A program made the position numbers and the translations under genes. A stretch of 45,196 nt of DNA. It comes from an uncultured Clostridia bacterium. Its GTDB lineage: Bacteria > Bacillota > Clostridia > Oscillospirales > Butyricicoccaceae. The stretch is from positions 1-45,196 of the forward strand of contig CAJUSB010000012.1 of assembly GCA_910589115.1 (NCBI GenBank). The letters are read 5' to 3'. Shown here in pieces: positions 32,085 to 41,045 of the stretch (position 1 is its first letter; the number at the start of each line of letters is the position of its first letter). Under the pieces are notes generated by a model, which saw only the letters and a program-made list of their open reading frames with translations, was not told the origin of the DNA and did not search any database.

Positions 32085-32450
32085 ATGGCTAAAATTTTAT
32101 GTGTTGACGATGCGGCGTTTATGCGCAAGGTCGTCAAGGATGCCCTGAGTAAGAACGGTTATACGGATCTTTACGAGGCGGTTGATGGTGCTGATGCGGT
32201 CGATAAGTATTCCCAGATCAACCCTGACCTGGTGATTATGGACATTACAATGCCCAATATGGACGGCCTGGAGGCCCTGAAGGCAATTCGCGCAAAGAAC
32301 CCGGCGGCCAACGTGGTCATGTGCTCCGCAATGGGGCAGGAGGCGATGGTAATTGAAGCGATTACCGCAGGCGCAAAGGACTTCATCGTTAAGCCCTTTA
32401 AGCCGGATCGCATCCTGAAGACGGTAACGTCGATCCTCGGCAGCCCGTGA
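32085..32450 (+). CDS. cheY: Chemotaxis response regulator CheY
   Basis: A single receiver domain of 121 residues. Asp8 and Asp9 (ILCVDD) bind magnesium, Asp53 in IMDITMPNMDG is the phosphorylation site, and the Lys in DFIVKPFKPDR completes the site. When phosphorylated by CheA it binds FliM and probably FliY; FliY and CheC remove the phosphate. The place after fliY and the length identify it as the flagellar CheY rather than another regulator. ATG at 32085 follows GAGGA by 8 nt. Confidence 0.94.
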   Translation: MAKILCVDDAAFMRKVVKDALSKNGYTDLYEAVDGADAVDKYSQINPDLVIMDITMPNMDGLEALKAIRAKNPAANVVMCSAMGQEAMVIEAITAGAKDFIVKPFKPDRILKTVTSILGSP

Positions 32451-32854
32451 TGACCCTCTGCCGGGGGCATGAACGATATCCTGTTTTTGCAGTTTTCAGG
32501 CTCTGGGGCCGGCCGATATGGCAGCAGAGATGCCAGGCCCCGCATACGCTGTGTTGTGTACATGGCTTTTGACAGCGATTTCTGCGTCGGCAGGCCCGCA
32601 CAGTGCGGGCCGGGCCGTCTCACCGCCGTGTAGAGGCTTACAGTTATATTATCGCTGGAACCCTGGGAGCATTACCGGTTTCCGGCTGTTATTGGGAAGG
32701 TTATTGCGCAAATGGATTTGTTTGCGATTGATAATAGATTTCAAAGGCCGCATTTGGTCTTTCGGTGCGTCGGTTGCCGGGCGGTACAGCCCGGGGATGC
32801 TGCATTTGCGGCACGGCGGCATCAAAACCCCTGGAATTAGGAAGGAGGAAATGG
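32451..32854. other. Gene-free interval between cheY and flhA
   Basis: In related operons fliO, fliP, fliQ, fliR and flhB lie here. None is present: no frame shows their long hydrophobic segments. Open frames through the interval have no ribosome site and no recognisable motifs. The perfect hairpin GGCCCGCA/TGCGGGCC (32593-32600, 32604-32611) has a 3-nt loop and no T-tract, so it is not a clear terminator. No good promoter is seen before flhA. Confidence 0.7.
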
Positions 32855-34966
32855 ATGAGGCGCCTTTTGCAAATGGCGGCGAAGAACTCGATCGCACTCG
32901 GCGTAGTTGTGATTGTGTTGTTCCTGATCCTTCCGCTGCCACCGCAGCTGCTTGATGTTCTGCTGGTTCTGAATATTGCGTTGTCCATCATGATCCTGTT
33001 TATTACGATGAACATTACAGAGGCGTTGGAGTTTTCAATTTTTCCATCGCTGCTACTGGTTACAACGCTGTTCCGACTAGGTATGAACGTCTCGACTACC
33101 CGTCTGATCTTGTCAAATGGTTATGCGGGCGAGGTTATCGCGGCGTTCGGTGAATTGATTACGAGCGGCAATATCGTAATTGGTTTTATCATCTTTTTCA
33201 TTATTGTCCTGGTGCAGTTCCTGGTCATCACGAAGGGCGCGGAACGCGTGGCCGAAGTTGCTGCCCGCTTTACGCTGGACGCGATGCCCGGTAAGCAGAT
33301 GGCGATTGATGCGGACCTGAACACTGGACTGATTGATGAACAGGGCGCACGTATCCGCCGTGAAAAGATCCAGAAGGAAGCGGATTTTTACGGCGCTATG
33401 GATGGTGCGACTAAGATTGTCAAGGGCGACGCGGTCATGTCGCTTATCATTACGGCAATCAACCTGATTGGCGGCATTATCATTGGTATGGTAATGGGCG
33501 GCGGTGATCTGGGCACAGTTGCTTCGCTTTATTCAAAGGCGACGATTGGTGACGGTCTGGTTTCCCAGCTGCCTGCGCTGATGATTTCGACCGCGACAGG
33601 TATGATCGTTACCCGTTCGGTCTCTGACGGTAGCCTGAATACCGATGTTATCGGCCAGTTTGCCGCACAGCCCAATGCAATTATGGCAACCGGTGCGGCG
33701 CTGATATTTTTGGCGATCATGCCGAATACACCACATGTGCCGCTGGTGATTGTTGCAGCAATTCTGTTTGGGCTTAGTGTCATGATCCGCCGTCAGGCGC
33801 GGGTCAAGGAGGAAGCCGAGGTTGCCGCACAGATTCAGGAGGCTGCACCGCCCCCGCTGGAGGATGCACCTTCGGAAACCGATTATTATAAAGATATCAA
33901 TAATGTTTATTCCCTGCTGTCAGTCGAGCCGATTGAAATGGAGGTCGGATACAGCCTGATCCCGCTGGTTGATGAGAGCAGCGGCGGCAAGCTGATTAAC
34001 CGGATCGTTATTTTCCGGCGGCAGTACGCGCAGGAGATGGGTTTTGTTATTCCAACAGTCCGTCTGCATGACGGCTCGATGCTGGGAACTAACCAGTATA
34101 TCGTCCGGATCAAAGGCGAGGAAGTTGCGAAGGGTGAAATCCTGGTAGACTACTATCTGGCGCTTGAGCCATCGAACCCGTTGGGCGAGATTGACGGTAT
34201 TGAGACGATTGAGCCTGCCTATGGTATCCCGTCGCGCTGGATACTGCCGGAAAACAAGGAAATGGCAGAGATTTACGGATATACGGTTATTGATCCGCTG
34301 TCCGTTATGCTGACCCACTTATCGGAAACCATTAAGCAGCACGCTTATGAGCTGCTTACACGCAGCGAAACGATCCAAATCGTTGAGAATTTGAAAAAGA
34401 GTTCGCCCGATTTGGTTGAGGAAGCCTGTCCGCAGATTATTTCCTATGCATTGCTGGAAAAGGTGCTGCGTAATCTGTTGATGGAGGGGATTCCGATACG
34501 TGATATGGTGACCATCCTGGAAACAATGGTTGACACGATGAACAGTACCCGCGACCCGGACCTGATTACGGAGTCGGTACGTTCTGCGCTCAGCCGCACG
34601 ATTACCCGCCGTTTCTGCGAGAATGGTCAGCTGCGTGTCATTACGCTTGACAGTGAAGTAGAACGCAGGGTCGTTTCCTCCCTGACGAAAAATGACCATG
34701 GCATTTATCTGTCGATGGGTCCAGATTTGTTACAGCCCATCATTTCACAGATTGCCGAATGTGTTCCTAAATTTGCGGATCTCGGCATTGCGCCGGTGCT
34801 GCTTACCAGCCAGGTCATCCGCATTTATCTCAGCCGTCTGCTGCGGCAGTATTTCCCCACACTCTGCGTGCTGGCCTTTAATGAAATTGTTGGCACCGCA
34901 CAAATCCAGTCGCTTGGGAATATCTCGCTGCAAAATGCCACCGGGAAGAAGGCGGTCGGCATATGA
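32855..34966 (+). CDS. flhA: Flagellar export gate protein FlhA
   Basis: FlhA forms the nonameric ring of the type III export gate. The 703-residue protein has an N-terminal membrane half with about eight helices (SIALGVVVIVLFLILPLPP, LLDVLLVLNIALSIMILFI) and the signature FPSLLLVTTLFRLGMNVSTT and DAMPGKQMAIDADLNTGLID. A linker and a large cytoplasmic domain end with QVIRIYLSRLLRQYFPTLCV and LAFNEIV. ATG at 32855 is preceded by AAGGAGG at 6 nt; an in-frame upstream extension is not conserved in type. It is the only gate component in the window. The stop overlaps the fliA start by 4 nt. Confidence 0.96.
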   Translation: MRRLLQMAAKNSIALGVVVIVLFLILPLPPQLLDVLLVLNIALSIMILFITMNITEALEFSIFPSLLLVTTLFRLGMNVSTTRLILSNGYAGEVIAAFGELITSGNIVIGFIIFFIIVLVQFLVITKGAERVAEVAARFTLDAMPGKQMAIDADLNTGLIDEQGARIRREKIQKEADFYGAMDGATKIVKGDAVMSLIITAINLIGGIIIGMVMGGGDLGTVASLYSKATIGDGLVSQLPALMISTATGMIVTRSVSDGSLNTDVIGQFAAQPNAIMATGAALIFLAIMPNTPHVPLVIVAAILFGLSVMIRRQARVKEEAEVAAQIQEAAPPPLEDAPSETDYYKDINNVYSLLSVEPIEMEVGYSLIPLVDESSGGKLINRIVIFRRQYAQEMGFVIPTVRLHDGSMLGTNQYIVRIKGEEVAKGEILVDYYLALEPSNPLGEIDGIETIEPAYGIPSRWILPENKEMAEIYGYTVIDPLSVMLTHLSETIKQHAYELLTRSETIQIVENLKKSSPDLVEEACPQIISYALLEKVLRNLLMEGIPIRDMVTILETMVDTMNSTRDPDLITESVRSALSRTITRRFCENGQLRVITLDSEVERRVVSSLTKNDHGIYLSMGPDLLQPIISQIAECVPKFADLGIAPVLLTSQVIRIYLSRLLRQYFPTLCVLAFNEIVGTAQIQSLGNISLQNATGKKAVGI

Positions 34967-35727
34967 GGGCAGCGGTGGTTGAGAAAGAGCGTCCGATTGA
35001 GGAGCTGTTCAGTGAATTCCTGCGGACGCGGGCGGAGGATCTCAAATGGGAGATTGTACTGCGCCACAGCAACATGATCAAGAGTATCGCACTGCGGCTG
35101 CATGATGTTTATGCGAGCTTTGCCCAGGTTGACGACATTATCAATGAGGGTCTGATTACGTTGGCGGATGCAGTGGAGAAATATGATCCTGCAAAGGGGT
35201 CGTTTGAGGCTTACGCTGCAATCCGCGTGCGCGGCATGATTATTGATTATGCGAAAAAGCAGGATTGGGTGGCAAGCTCGGTGCGCCGCCGCGTGCAGAA
35301 GATCGAGCAGGCCTCGGCAGAGCTCGCAACCAAATTCGGGCGGGAGCCTACCGAGGAAGAGGTTGCGGAACAGGTTGGCCTGACGCTGCCGCAATACCGC
35401 CGCGCGATGGGGATTTCCTACACCCGCAACGTGATTTCGTTGGAGGAGCTGGTTGAGCAGAACCGGGAGCATTGGGCAGCCGAAAGCGAGGCGCGTTATC
35501 CAGAGGAGGAGTTACAGCGCAGTGAGCTGGTCGAGGTGCTTTCGGCGGCGATTTCTACGCTTGACCGCAACGAACAGCTGGTACTCTCACTTTACCATGA
35601 GCGCGATCTGAAACGCACGGAAATTTCCGCGGTGTTGGGCGTCAGCCCGGTGCGCGTATCCCAGATTCACACAAAAGCGCTGCGCAAGCTGCGGAAAATG
35701 CTGTCACAATATTTAGAAGGGGATTGA
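34963..35727 (+). CDS. fliA: RNA polymerase sigma-28 factor (FliA/SigD)
   Basis: This sigma factor transcribes late flagellar and chemotaxis genes. The 254-residue protein has region 2 (FAQVDDIINEGLITLADAVE, then FEAYAAIRVRGMIIDYAKKQ), region 3 (FGREPTEEEVAEQVGLTLPQ) and region 4 with a helix-turn-helix (LDRNEQLVLSLYHERDLKRT, ISAVLGVSPVRVSQIHTKAL). The start ATG overlaps the flhA stop (ATGA). In many Firmicutes flhF and fleN lie between flhA and fliA; here they do not. The anti-sigma factor FlgM is not in the window. Confidence 0.95.
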   Translation: MRAAVVEKERPIEELFSEFLRTRAEDLKWEIVLRHSNMIKSIALRLHDVYASFAQVDDIINEGLITLADAVEKYDPAKGSFEAYAAIRVRGMIIDYAKKQDWVASSVRRRVQKIEQASAELATKFGREPTEEEVAEQVGLTLPQYRRAMGISYTRNVISLEELVEQNREHWAAESEARYPEEELQRSELVEVLSAAISTLDRNEQLVLSLYHERDLKRTEISAVLGVSPVRVSQIHTKALRKLRKMLSQYLEGD

Positions 35728-35782
35728 CTTCCCTTCAGCTTTTGAGAAAATCCTGTCCCTGCATGAAAGGAAGGCACGATAT

Positions 35783-36541
35783 ATGTTTAAGGGCTTTTAT
35801 AACCTCACGTCCGGGATGCTGACCCATGGGCGGCACCTTGATGTCATCTCGAATAATATGGCGAATGTTGCCACTGCGGGCTTCAAGGCAGATACTTTTA
35901 CTGCTACGACTTTTGAGGATGTCCTGTGGTCTCGGGTCGGCAATAAGGAGAAAACCTATGTTGGCCTGGGCAACCAGAGTTATATGACCGTCCCTAGTGA
36001 AAACTATACAGATTATACGACTGGCAGTTACGATACGACAGAGGAACCGCTGGATTTTGCAATTGAGGGGAATGAAAACTGCTATTTCGCATTTAATACA
36101 GCAGAGGGACGCGTGTATTCCCGCGCCGGATCGTTTACATTGGATAATGATGGTTTTTTGACTCTGCCGGGCGTAGGCCGTGTGCTTGATGTGGCCGGGA
36201 ATGAGATCAATATCGTGACCGATAAGGTGCAGGGCGATAATTACGGCGGGATTTATACAGATGGGGGCGCTTTTGTTGGACGTCTTGGCGTATACCGTTT
36301 CCCGGAGGATAACCAGCCGATCAAGAACCGGGATGCATTGTTCGTTCCCAATGGGCAGGAGCCAGTGCTTGCGGATGATGTGCGCGTGATCAACGGCGTG
36401 GTTGAGCGCTCGAACGTGGATCTGGTAAAGCAGATGGTTGGTATGATTTCTGAACAGCGGGCATATCAGAGCGCGGCCCAGGTTTCCAAAATGTATGACG
36501 AGCTGATGACCAAGACGACCGGCGAGCTTGGCCGGATGTAA
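35783..36541 (+). CDS. Flagellar basal-body rod protein, FlgF/FlgG type
   Basis: A rod protein of 252 residues. The N-terminal motif is LTHGRHLDVISNNMANVATA and the C-terminal helix VDLVKQMVGMISEQRAYQSAA, the pattern of axial rod and hook proteins. The core EEPLDFAIEGNENCYFAFNT with SRAGSFTLDNDGFLTLPG is of the FlgF/FlgG sort. Firmicutes commonly carry two such genes after fliA, corresponding to proximal and distal rod; which is FlgF and which FlgG is uncertain. It follows fliA by 55 nt. Confidence 0.88.
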   Translation: MFKGFYNLTSGMLTHGRHLDVISNNMANVATAGFKADTFTATTFEDVLWSRVGNKEKTYVGLGNQSYMTVPSENYTDYTTGSYDTTEEPLDFAIEGNENCYFAFNTAEGRVYSRAGSFTLDNDGFLTLPGVGRVLDVAGNEINIVTDKVQGDNYGGIYTDGGAFVGRLGVYRFPEDNQPIKNRDALFVPNGQEPVLADDVRVINGVVERSNVDLVKQMVGMISEQRAYQSAAQVSKMYDELMTKTTGELGRM

Positions 36542-36559
36542 GGGAGGGAGTTTTCAGAG

Positions 36560-37315
36560 ATGGATATGTCTTTTTATACTGCGGCCGTTGGGGCACAGCA
36601 GCAGCAGCGCCGTTTGAATGTACATGGCAACAATATTGCAAACGTCAATACGAATGGCTTTGCGGCAAAGCGTCCGTCCTTTATTGCACTGATGAATGAC
36701 TTTATGACAGGTGCAGAGGAGGCCGAGCTTCCGCGCGGCACAGGTTCTTTTATGATTGGCGCGGATACCAGTTTCCGTCGTTCGGCAACGCCTGAAACCG
36801 GCCGTTCGCTGGACTATGCGATTGAAGGGGATGGTTTCTTTGCACTTTGGGATCCAACCACTGGTGAATATTCCTATACCCGTGATGGCTCGTTTACGAT
36901 GAGTTCGTTCCAGCGGCAAGTGCCTCCGCTGGAAGGCGGCGGGGAAGAGATGGCCGAGCCTGAGATGGAAACGGTCTGGTATCTTTCCGATGGTATGGGA
37001 CGGTTTGTGCTCAGCGATGAAGGGCGGCTGATTGAGGTCGGCGATCCAGAGGTAAAACTGCCGATCGGTGTGTTTGATTTTATCAATACCAATGGTATGC
37101 TCAGTACGGTTGATAACCGCTTTATACCGATTGAAAAGAATGGCCCCGTACAGCAGGGGGCGGGCAAACTGCTGCAGGGCTGCTTGCAGGTATCCAACAC
37201 GGATCTTGCAAATGAAATGGTTAAGGTGATCGAGTCGCAGCGTTCCTTCAGCTACGCGCTGAAAATGGTGCAGACCTCGGATGAGATCACAACCACTGTC
37301 AATGGCCTGCGTTAA
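36560..37315 (+). CDS. Flagellar basal-body rod protein, FlgG/FlgF type
   Basis: The second rod protein of the pair, 251 residues. It begins MDMSFYTAAVGAQQQQRRLN with HGNNIANVNTNGFAAKRPS, and ends NTDLANEMVKVIESQRSFSY and TSDEITTTVNGLR. The core SLDYAIEGDGFFALWDPTTG, then YTRDGSFTM, is standard. The insert QVPPLEGGGEEMAEPEMETV in the outer domain is a local feature. It is spaced 18 nt from the preceding paralogue and is probably translated at similar level. Confidence 0.88.
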   Translation: MDMSFYTAAVGAQQQQRRLNVHGNNIANVNTNGFAAKRPSFIALMNDFMTGAEEAELPRGTGSFMIGADTSFRRSATPETGRSLDYAIEGDGFFALWDPTTGEYSYTRDGSFTMSSFQRQVPPLEGGGEEMAEPEMETVWYLSDGMGRFVLSDEGRLIEVGDPEVKLPIGVFDFINTNGMLSTVDNRFIPIEKNGPVQQGAGKLLQGCLQVSNTDLANEMVKVIESQRSFSYALKMVQTSDEITTTVNGLR

Positions 37316-37361
37316 AAATACGTGAAATATGGCAGGATGCTGCCTTAAAGGGGATACCGCT

Positions 37362-37988
37362 ATGATCATAAAAAATTACGATGAACTGACCGCAATGGAG
37401 ATTGATACCCTGCGAGAGGTCGGCAGTATCGGGACTGGGAACGCGGCGACCGCGCTCTCTTCCATGCTGAACCGTGAGATCCGCATTACCTATCCGGAAG
37501 TCCGCATTATGGGTTATAATGAAGCGATTGAATGGATCGGCGGTCCGGAGGTGATAACTGCGGGCGTATTGGTCGGAATCAGCGGGGAAATCAACGGCAT
37601 TATGTTGTCTGTGCAGCCGCTGGATTTTGTAAACCTTGTGCTCGGCACAATGTTGCAGGAGAAGTGCGAGCGATTTACCGACCTTGGCGATATGGCGGGC
37701 TCTGCGCTGATTGAGATTGGAAATATTATGATTTCCACCTTTATCAACGCCTTGTCAGACCTTGCGAATATCAATGTGAGTCTGACGGTTCCGAGCTTCA
37801 CGGTCGATATGCAGGGGGCGATTTTGACTGTGCCGATGGCGGAGTACGGAGGACAGACCGATTATTTAATGACCATTGGCGCGAATTTTATTGCTGATGG
37901 GAATGAGGTTCCGTGCCGGTTGCTGCTTTCGCCGGACATTCGCTCACTGAATTACCTTTTAAGAAAGCTGGGAGTTTTAGATGGCTAA
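37362..37988 (+). CDS. cheC: CheY-P phosphatase CheC
   Basis: CheC removes phosphate from CheY-P and, with CheD, tunes receptor adaptation. The 208-residue protein has both phosphatase signatures: EVGSIGTGNA near residue 15 and EIGNIMIST near residue 120. That is the two-site arrangement of active CheC. The ATG at 37362 follows AAGGGG by 8 nt; an upstream in-frame start has no site. It overlaps cheD by 8 nt (ATGGCTAA), in keeping with the CheC-CheD complex. Confidence 0.94.
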   Translation: MIIKNYDELTAMEIDTLREVGSIGTGNAATALSSMLNREIRITYPEVRIMGYNEAIEWIGGPEVITAGVLVGISGEINGIMLSVQPLDFVNLVLGTMLQEKCERFTDLGDMAGSALIEIGNIMISTFINALSDLANINVSLTVPSFTVDMQGAILTVPMAEYGGQTDYLMTIGANFIADGNEVPCRLLLSPDIRSLNYLLRKLGVLDG

Positions 37989-38472
37989 TGGGGGGAAGCC
38001 GGGCGTAGTCGGCATTGCAGATATGAAGCTGGCCCAGAATGGGGAACGGCTGATTACATATGCGCTTGGATCGTGCATAGGGATCTGCTTATATGATGCC
38101 AGGCTGAAGCTCGCTGCATTGGTGCACATTATGCTGCCGCTCAACATGGAAGCAGGCCGAAAAAACCCGCTGAAGTATGCCGACACCGGCATTCGGGAGG
38201 CCCTGAAGGCAATGGAAGCGAAGGGCGCGGCACGTGCGCATATCACGGCGAAATGTGCAGGAGGCGCAAAGATGTTTGAGGTATCCGGCAAAGGCAGCCT
38301 CGGGAACATCGGGCAAAGAAATATTGAAAGTGTGCGCATGGTACTCCGGCGGGAAGGCATCCGGCTGTTGGCAGAGGATGTTGGCGGGACGACAGCGCGT
38401 ACCTTGTCGTTTGACTCGGCTACCGGTACGGCGACAATCCAGTCCTACGGCAAACCACATAAAAGTATATAA
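37981..38472 (+). CDS. cheD: Chemoreceptor glutamine deamidase CheD
   Basis: CheD deamidates glutamines of chemoreceptors and is regulated by binding CheC. The 163-residue protein carries the catalytic Cys32 in YALGSCIGICLYD and His49 in LVHIMLP, followed by KYADTGIREALKAMEAKGA and AKCAGGAKMF, all CheD marks. It is translationally coupled to cheC. The chemoreceptor at 15101 is a plausible target in the same window. Confidence 0.95.
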   Translation: MANGGKPGVVGIADMKLAQNGERLITYALGSCIGICLYDARLKLAALVHIMLPLNMEAGRKNPLKYADTGIREALKAMEAKGAARAHITAKCAGGAKMFEVSGKGSLGNIGQRNIESVRMVLRREGIRLLAEDVGGTTARTLSFDSATGTATIQSYGKPHKSI

Positions 38473-38493
38473 AATGAGGGGAGTGTCTGTAAT

Positions 38494-39411
38494 ATGGCCG
38501 CAGAAAAAAATGGTATCCTGCTGGAATCCGGTACAAATGAGATCGAGATTATGGAGTTTACGATTGATGACGTATTGTATGGCATCAACGTTGCAAAAGT
38601 AAAAGAAATTATGATCTCGGCGCCGGTTAAGTTTATGCCCCACACCCATCCGGCAGTGGAGGGCATCTACAAGCCGCGCGACCTGGTGATTACGGTCATC
38701 AATCTGCCGCGTTATTTGGGTGTTGAGAAATTTGCACCTTCGGAAAAGGATTTATTCATTATCACCAATTTCAATAAAATGAATATTGCGTTCCGTGTGC
38801 AGACGGTGGTAGGTATCCGCCGTATTTCCTGGATGGATATTCAGAAGCCGGATAAAACGATCAGCGGCGGTGAAGAGGGCGTTGCAACCGGTATTGCACA
38901 GTGCGGCGAGGACTTGGTAACGATTCTTGATTTTGAGAAAATTGTTGCTGAGATCGCGCCGGAAACCTCAATCCAGATGGCAGAGATTGATCAGCTTGGC
39001 CCGCGCCAGCGCGATCAGCGTCCGATCCTGATTGCGGAGGATTCGATTTTGCTTTCCCGGATGATCCATGATGCGCTGACCAAGGCAGGCTACACCAACC
39101 TTTCTATGTTTGGGAACGGCAGGGAGCTGTGGGACAGACTGACGGACATTAAAAGCAAGGGCCGCGTAGCGAATGACTGTGCGCTGATTATTACAGATAT
39201 TGAGATGCCGCAGATGGATGGGCACCACCTTACGAAGCTGGTCAAGGATGATCCGGAGCTCAAAAAGATACCCCTGATTATCTTCTCTTCACTGATTACC
39301 GATGAGATGCGTATTAAGGGCAAAGAGCTTGGAGCAGATGAACAGCTGACGAAACCTGAAATTGGACATCTGGTTTCTGTTATGGATCAACTGCTCGCAA
39401 GAGGGCAATGA
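38494..39411 (+). CDS. cheV: Chemotaxis coupling protein CheV (CheW-REC)
   Basis: CheV joins a CheW-like adaptor to a response regulator domain and couples receptors to CheA with phosphorylation-dependent adaptation. In this 305-residue protein the CheW domain spans ~15-150 (IMEFTIDDVLYGINVAKVKE, VEGIYKPRDLVITVINLPRY) and the receiver ~175-300 (ILIAEDSILLSRMIHDAL, phospho-Asp in IITDIEMPQMDG, Lys in LTKPEI). No separate cheW or cheA is in the window, so the partners are elsewhere. ATG at 38494 follows GAGGGGAG by 9 nt. Confidence 0.94.
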   Translation: MAAEKNGILLESGTNEIEIMEFTIDDVLYGINVAKVKEIMISAPVKFMPHTHPAVEGIYKPRDLVITVINLPRYLGVEKFAPSEKDLFIITNFNKMNIAFRVQTVVGIRRISWMDIQKPDKTISGGEEGVATGIAQCGEDLVTILDFEKIVAEIAPETSIQMAEIDQLGPRQRDQRPILIAEDSILLSRMIHDALTKAGYTNLSMFGNGRELWDRLTDIKSKGRVANDCALIITDIEMPQMDGHHLTKLVKDDPELKKIPLIIFSSLITDEMRIKGKELGADEQLTKPEIGHLVSVMDQLLARGQ

Positions 39412-39431
39412 TCCAGATATAAGGAGGGCAT

Positions 39432-40736
39432 ATGGAAAGCAAATATATCGTCAGGCGGCCGATCAAAAACCCGGAGAAAAAGATTATCGGTCATGAAATC
39501 CTGTATCACGGGGAGAATGCCGCCTATGGTTCAGACGATGGCGGTCAGAATTCCAATGATTTTGCTGTTGCTGATACCGTATATAATTTCCTGACACAAA
39601 ATGTTGAAAAGTCGTTGAAGGGCTCGCTCAACTTCATGACATTTACAACGACGCTGCTGATGAAAAAGGCACCCAGGCTTTTTGAAAAGGAAAGCCTGGT
39701 TATCCAGATTGATGACAGTGTTATTATCCACCCGCTGGCAATGCATCTGGTGCAGCAGTACAAACAGGAAGGTTATCGGATTGCGGTCAATGAGTTTCAG
39801 TTTGCGCCGCGATACCTGTCGCTGATTGGGGAAATTGATTTTATTAAGCTGAATTTTTCCACAACGAGTGATCTGACGCTGCATAATGTGATAGAAATTG
39901 CCCACAGCATGGGCAAGTCCGTTGTTGCGACCGATATCAATGATGAAGAGCAGTATCAAAAGGCGCTTGATCTGAAGGTAGATGCGCTGGAGGGTTCCTA
40001 TGTAGCGGAGCAGTTGGAGACCCGTGCGCATACAAGCGGCTATCTGCAAAGTAACTTTTTCCGCCTGATGGTGGCGGTCACCCGTGAGCTGCCGGATGTG
40101 GAGGAGATCGAGAAAATTATTTCGGTTGACGCAACGCTGACCTATGGCCTGCTGCGTATTGCAAACTCTGTATATTTTGCGATGCGCAATCGTGTTACGA
40201 CCATTCGCCAGGCAATCATGACGCTGGGGATTGGGCAGATGAAACAGTGGGTTTATCTGCTGAGCGCCAGCAATGCTGAAAACAAGATCGACGATGGCTC
40301 GGAGGAATTCCTGAAACTGTCCTTCATGAGAGCTATTTTCTGTAGCGAACTGGTCAGTTATGCCAAGGAAATGAAAATCACAAAGGGCGATGCCTATCTG
40401 ATGGGCATGATGTCAACGCTGCATTATCTGATTGCAGCACCGCTGGAAGAAATCTTACAGGAGATCCCGCTGCCGGAGGAAATCCCCGCTGCATTGCTTC
40501 GCTATGAGGGAACGGCAGGCTCCCTGTTTGCATTAGTGGTTGCCTATGAGCGGGCTGATTGGGACGAAATCAACCGCCGGGCAGAAGAGCTCAGTATCCC
40601 AACGAACCTGCTGACGAGTTTATACTTCAACTGCATGGATATGGTCGATGAAACCTGGAAACAGTTGACTTCGCCGGAACCGCGTCAGGAAGAGGTTACA
40701 GAAGAAGAACTTATGGAAGAACTGGCGGAAGAATAA
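39432..40736 (+). CDS. EAL-like and HDOD domain signalling protein
   Basis: A 434-residue cytoplasmic protein of the YuxH-like type. The N-terminal ~200 residues are an EAL-fold domain in which the signature has become GHEILYHG, so the catalytic EAL triplet reads EIL. Other catalytic acidic residues seem unconserved, so cyclic-di-GMP hydrolysis is unlikely. The C-terminal HDOD domain (VDATLTYGLLRIANSVYFAM, TIRQAIMTLGIGQMKQW) is a protein-interaction module related to HD phosphohydrolases without their metal site. A Glu-rich tail ends the protein. It is the last gene of the motility operon, 20 nt after cheV, with AAGGAGG before the ATG, which suggests a role in motility signalling. Confidence 0.9.
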   Translation: MESKYIVRRPIKNPEKKIIGHEILYHGENAAYGSDDGGQNSNDFAVADTVYNFLTQNVEKSLKGSLNFMTFTTTLLMKKAPRLFEKESLVIQIDDSVIIHPLAMHLVQQYKQEGYRIAVNEFQFAPRYLSLIGEIDFIKLNFSTTSDLTLHNVIEIAHSMGKSVVATDINDEEQYQKALDLKVDALEGSYVAEQLETRAHTSGYLQSNFFRLMVAVTRELPDVEEIEKIISVDATLTYGLLRIANSVYFAMRNRVTTIRQAIMTLGIGQMKQWVYLLSASNAENKIDDGSEEFLKLSFMRAIFCSELVSYAKEMKITKGDAYLMGMMSTLHYLIAAPLEEILQEIPLPEEIPAALLRYEGTAGSLFALVVAYERADWDEINRRAEELSIPTNLLTSLYFNCMDMVDETWKQLTSPEPRQEEVTEEELMEELAEE

Positions 40737-40774
40737 TTATTGCATGGATGGGAAAAACAGTGAAGTTTTTCCGC

Positions 40775-40834
40775 AATACTCCGTAATACGACTCAGGGGC
40801 GCTATGCGCCGGGGTTGTGTGCGGAGTATTTTTG
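40775..40834 (+). terminator. Terminator of the motility operon
   Basis: The stem AATACTCCG/CGGAGTATT (40775-40783, 40822-40830), with a nested GGCGC/GCGCC hairpin, is followed by a run of T's. It lies 39 nt after the last stop. Confidence 0.8.
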
Positions 40835-40837
40835 TGT

Positions 40838-40873
40838 AAAAAACCAGGGTCAGCTGAAAAGCTGGCCCTGGTT
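40838..40873 (-). terminator. Rho-independent terminator of the tandem small genes
   Basis: A 14-bp stem with a GAAA loop (40842-40855 with 40860-40873, one wobble pair) is followed on the minus strand by six T's. It starts 15 nt after the stop of the second small gene. Confidence 0.9.
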
Positions 40874-40887
40874 GGATGGAATATGTG

Positions 40888-40995
40888 TCACCGGTAGTCA
40901 TACTCGGTCTCTGGTGTAGAAATAATCACGGGGTTTGCAAGGTGGGATGCAAACATTGCGGCAAGCGCCAGAGCGGTCAAAAGAATGCACATCAT
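40888..40995 (-). CDS. Small hydrophobic peptide B (35 aa), paralogue of peptide A
   Basis: I do not recognise this family. The 35-residue product starts MMCILLTALALAAMFASHLA, one hydrophobic segment without basic residues, and ends in the polar tail TPETEYDYR. It is 26/35 identical to the peptide encoded just upstream at 41046-41153; the last five residues EYDYR and ASHLANPV are shared. AGGAGG-type site GGAGGT lies 7 nt before the first ATG (two adjacent ATGs). A strong terminator follows. It could be a small membrane protein, a short secreted peptide with a signal-like segment, or a type I toxin-like peptide. Confidence 0.72.
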   Translation of the reverse strand: MMCILLTALALAAMFASHLANPVIISTPETEYDYR

Positions 40996-41045
40996 AATCA
41001 ATACCTCCAATTTACAGGAAATGAATAAACAAACGTTTCAGGATT

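Noticed and set aside
32518..32955. Possible FliO-like protein in the cheY-flhA gap
   Set aside because: No ribosome site, no clean membrane segment, and it runs into flhA in another frame.
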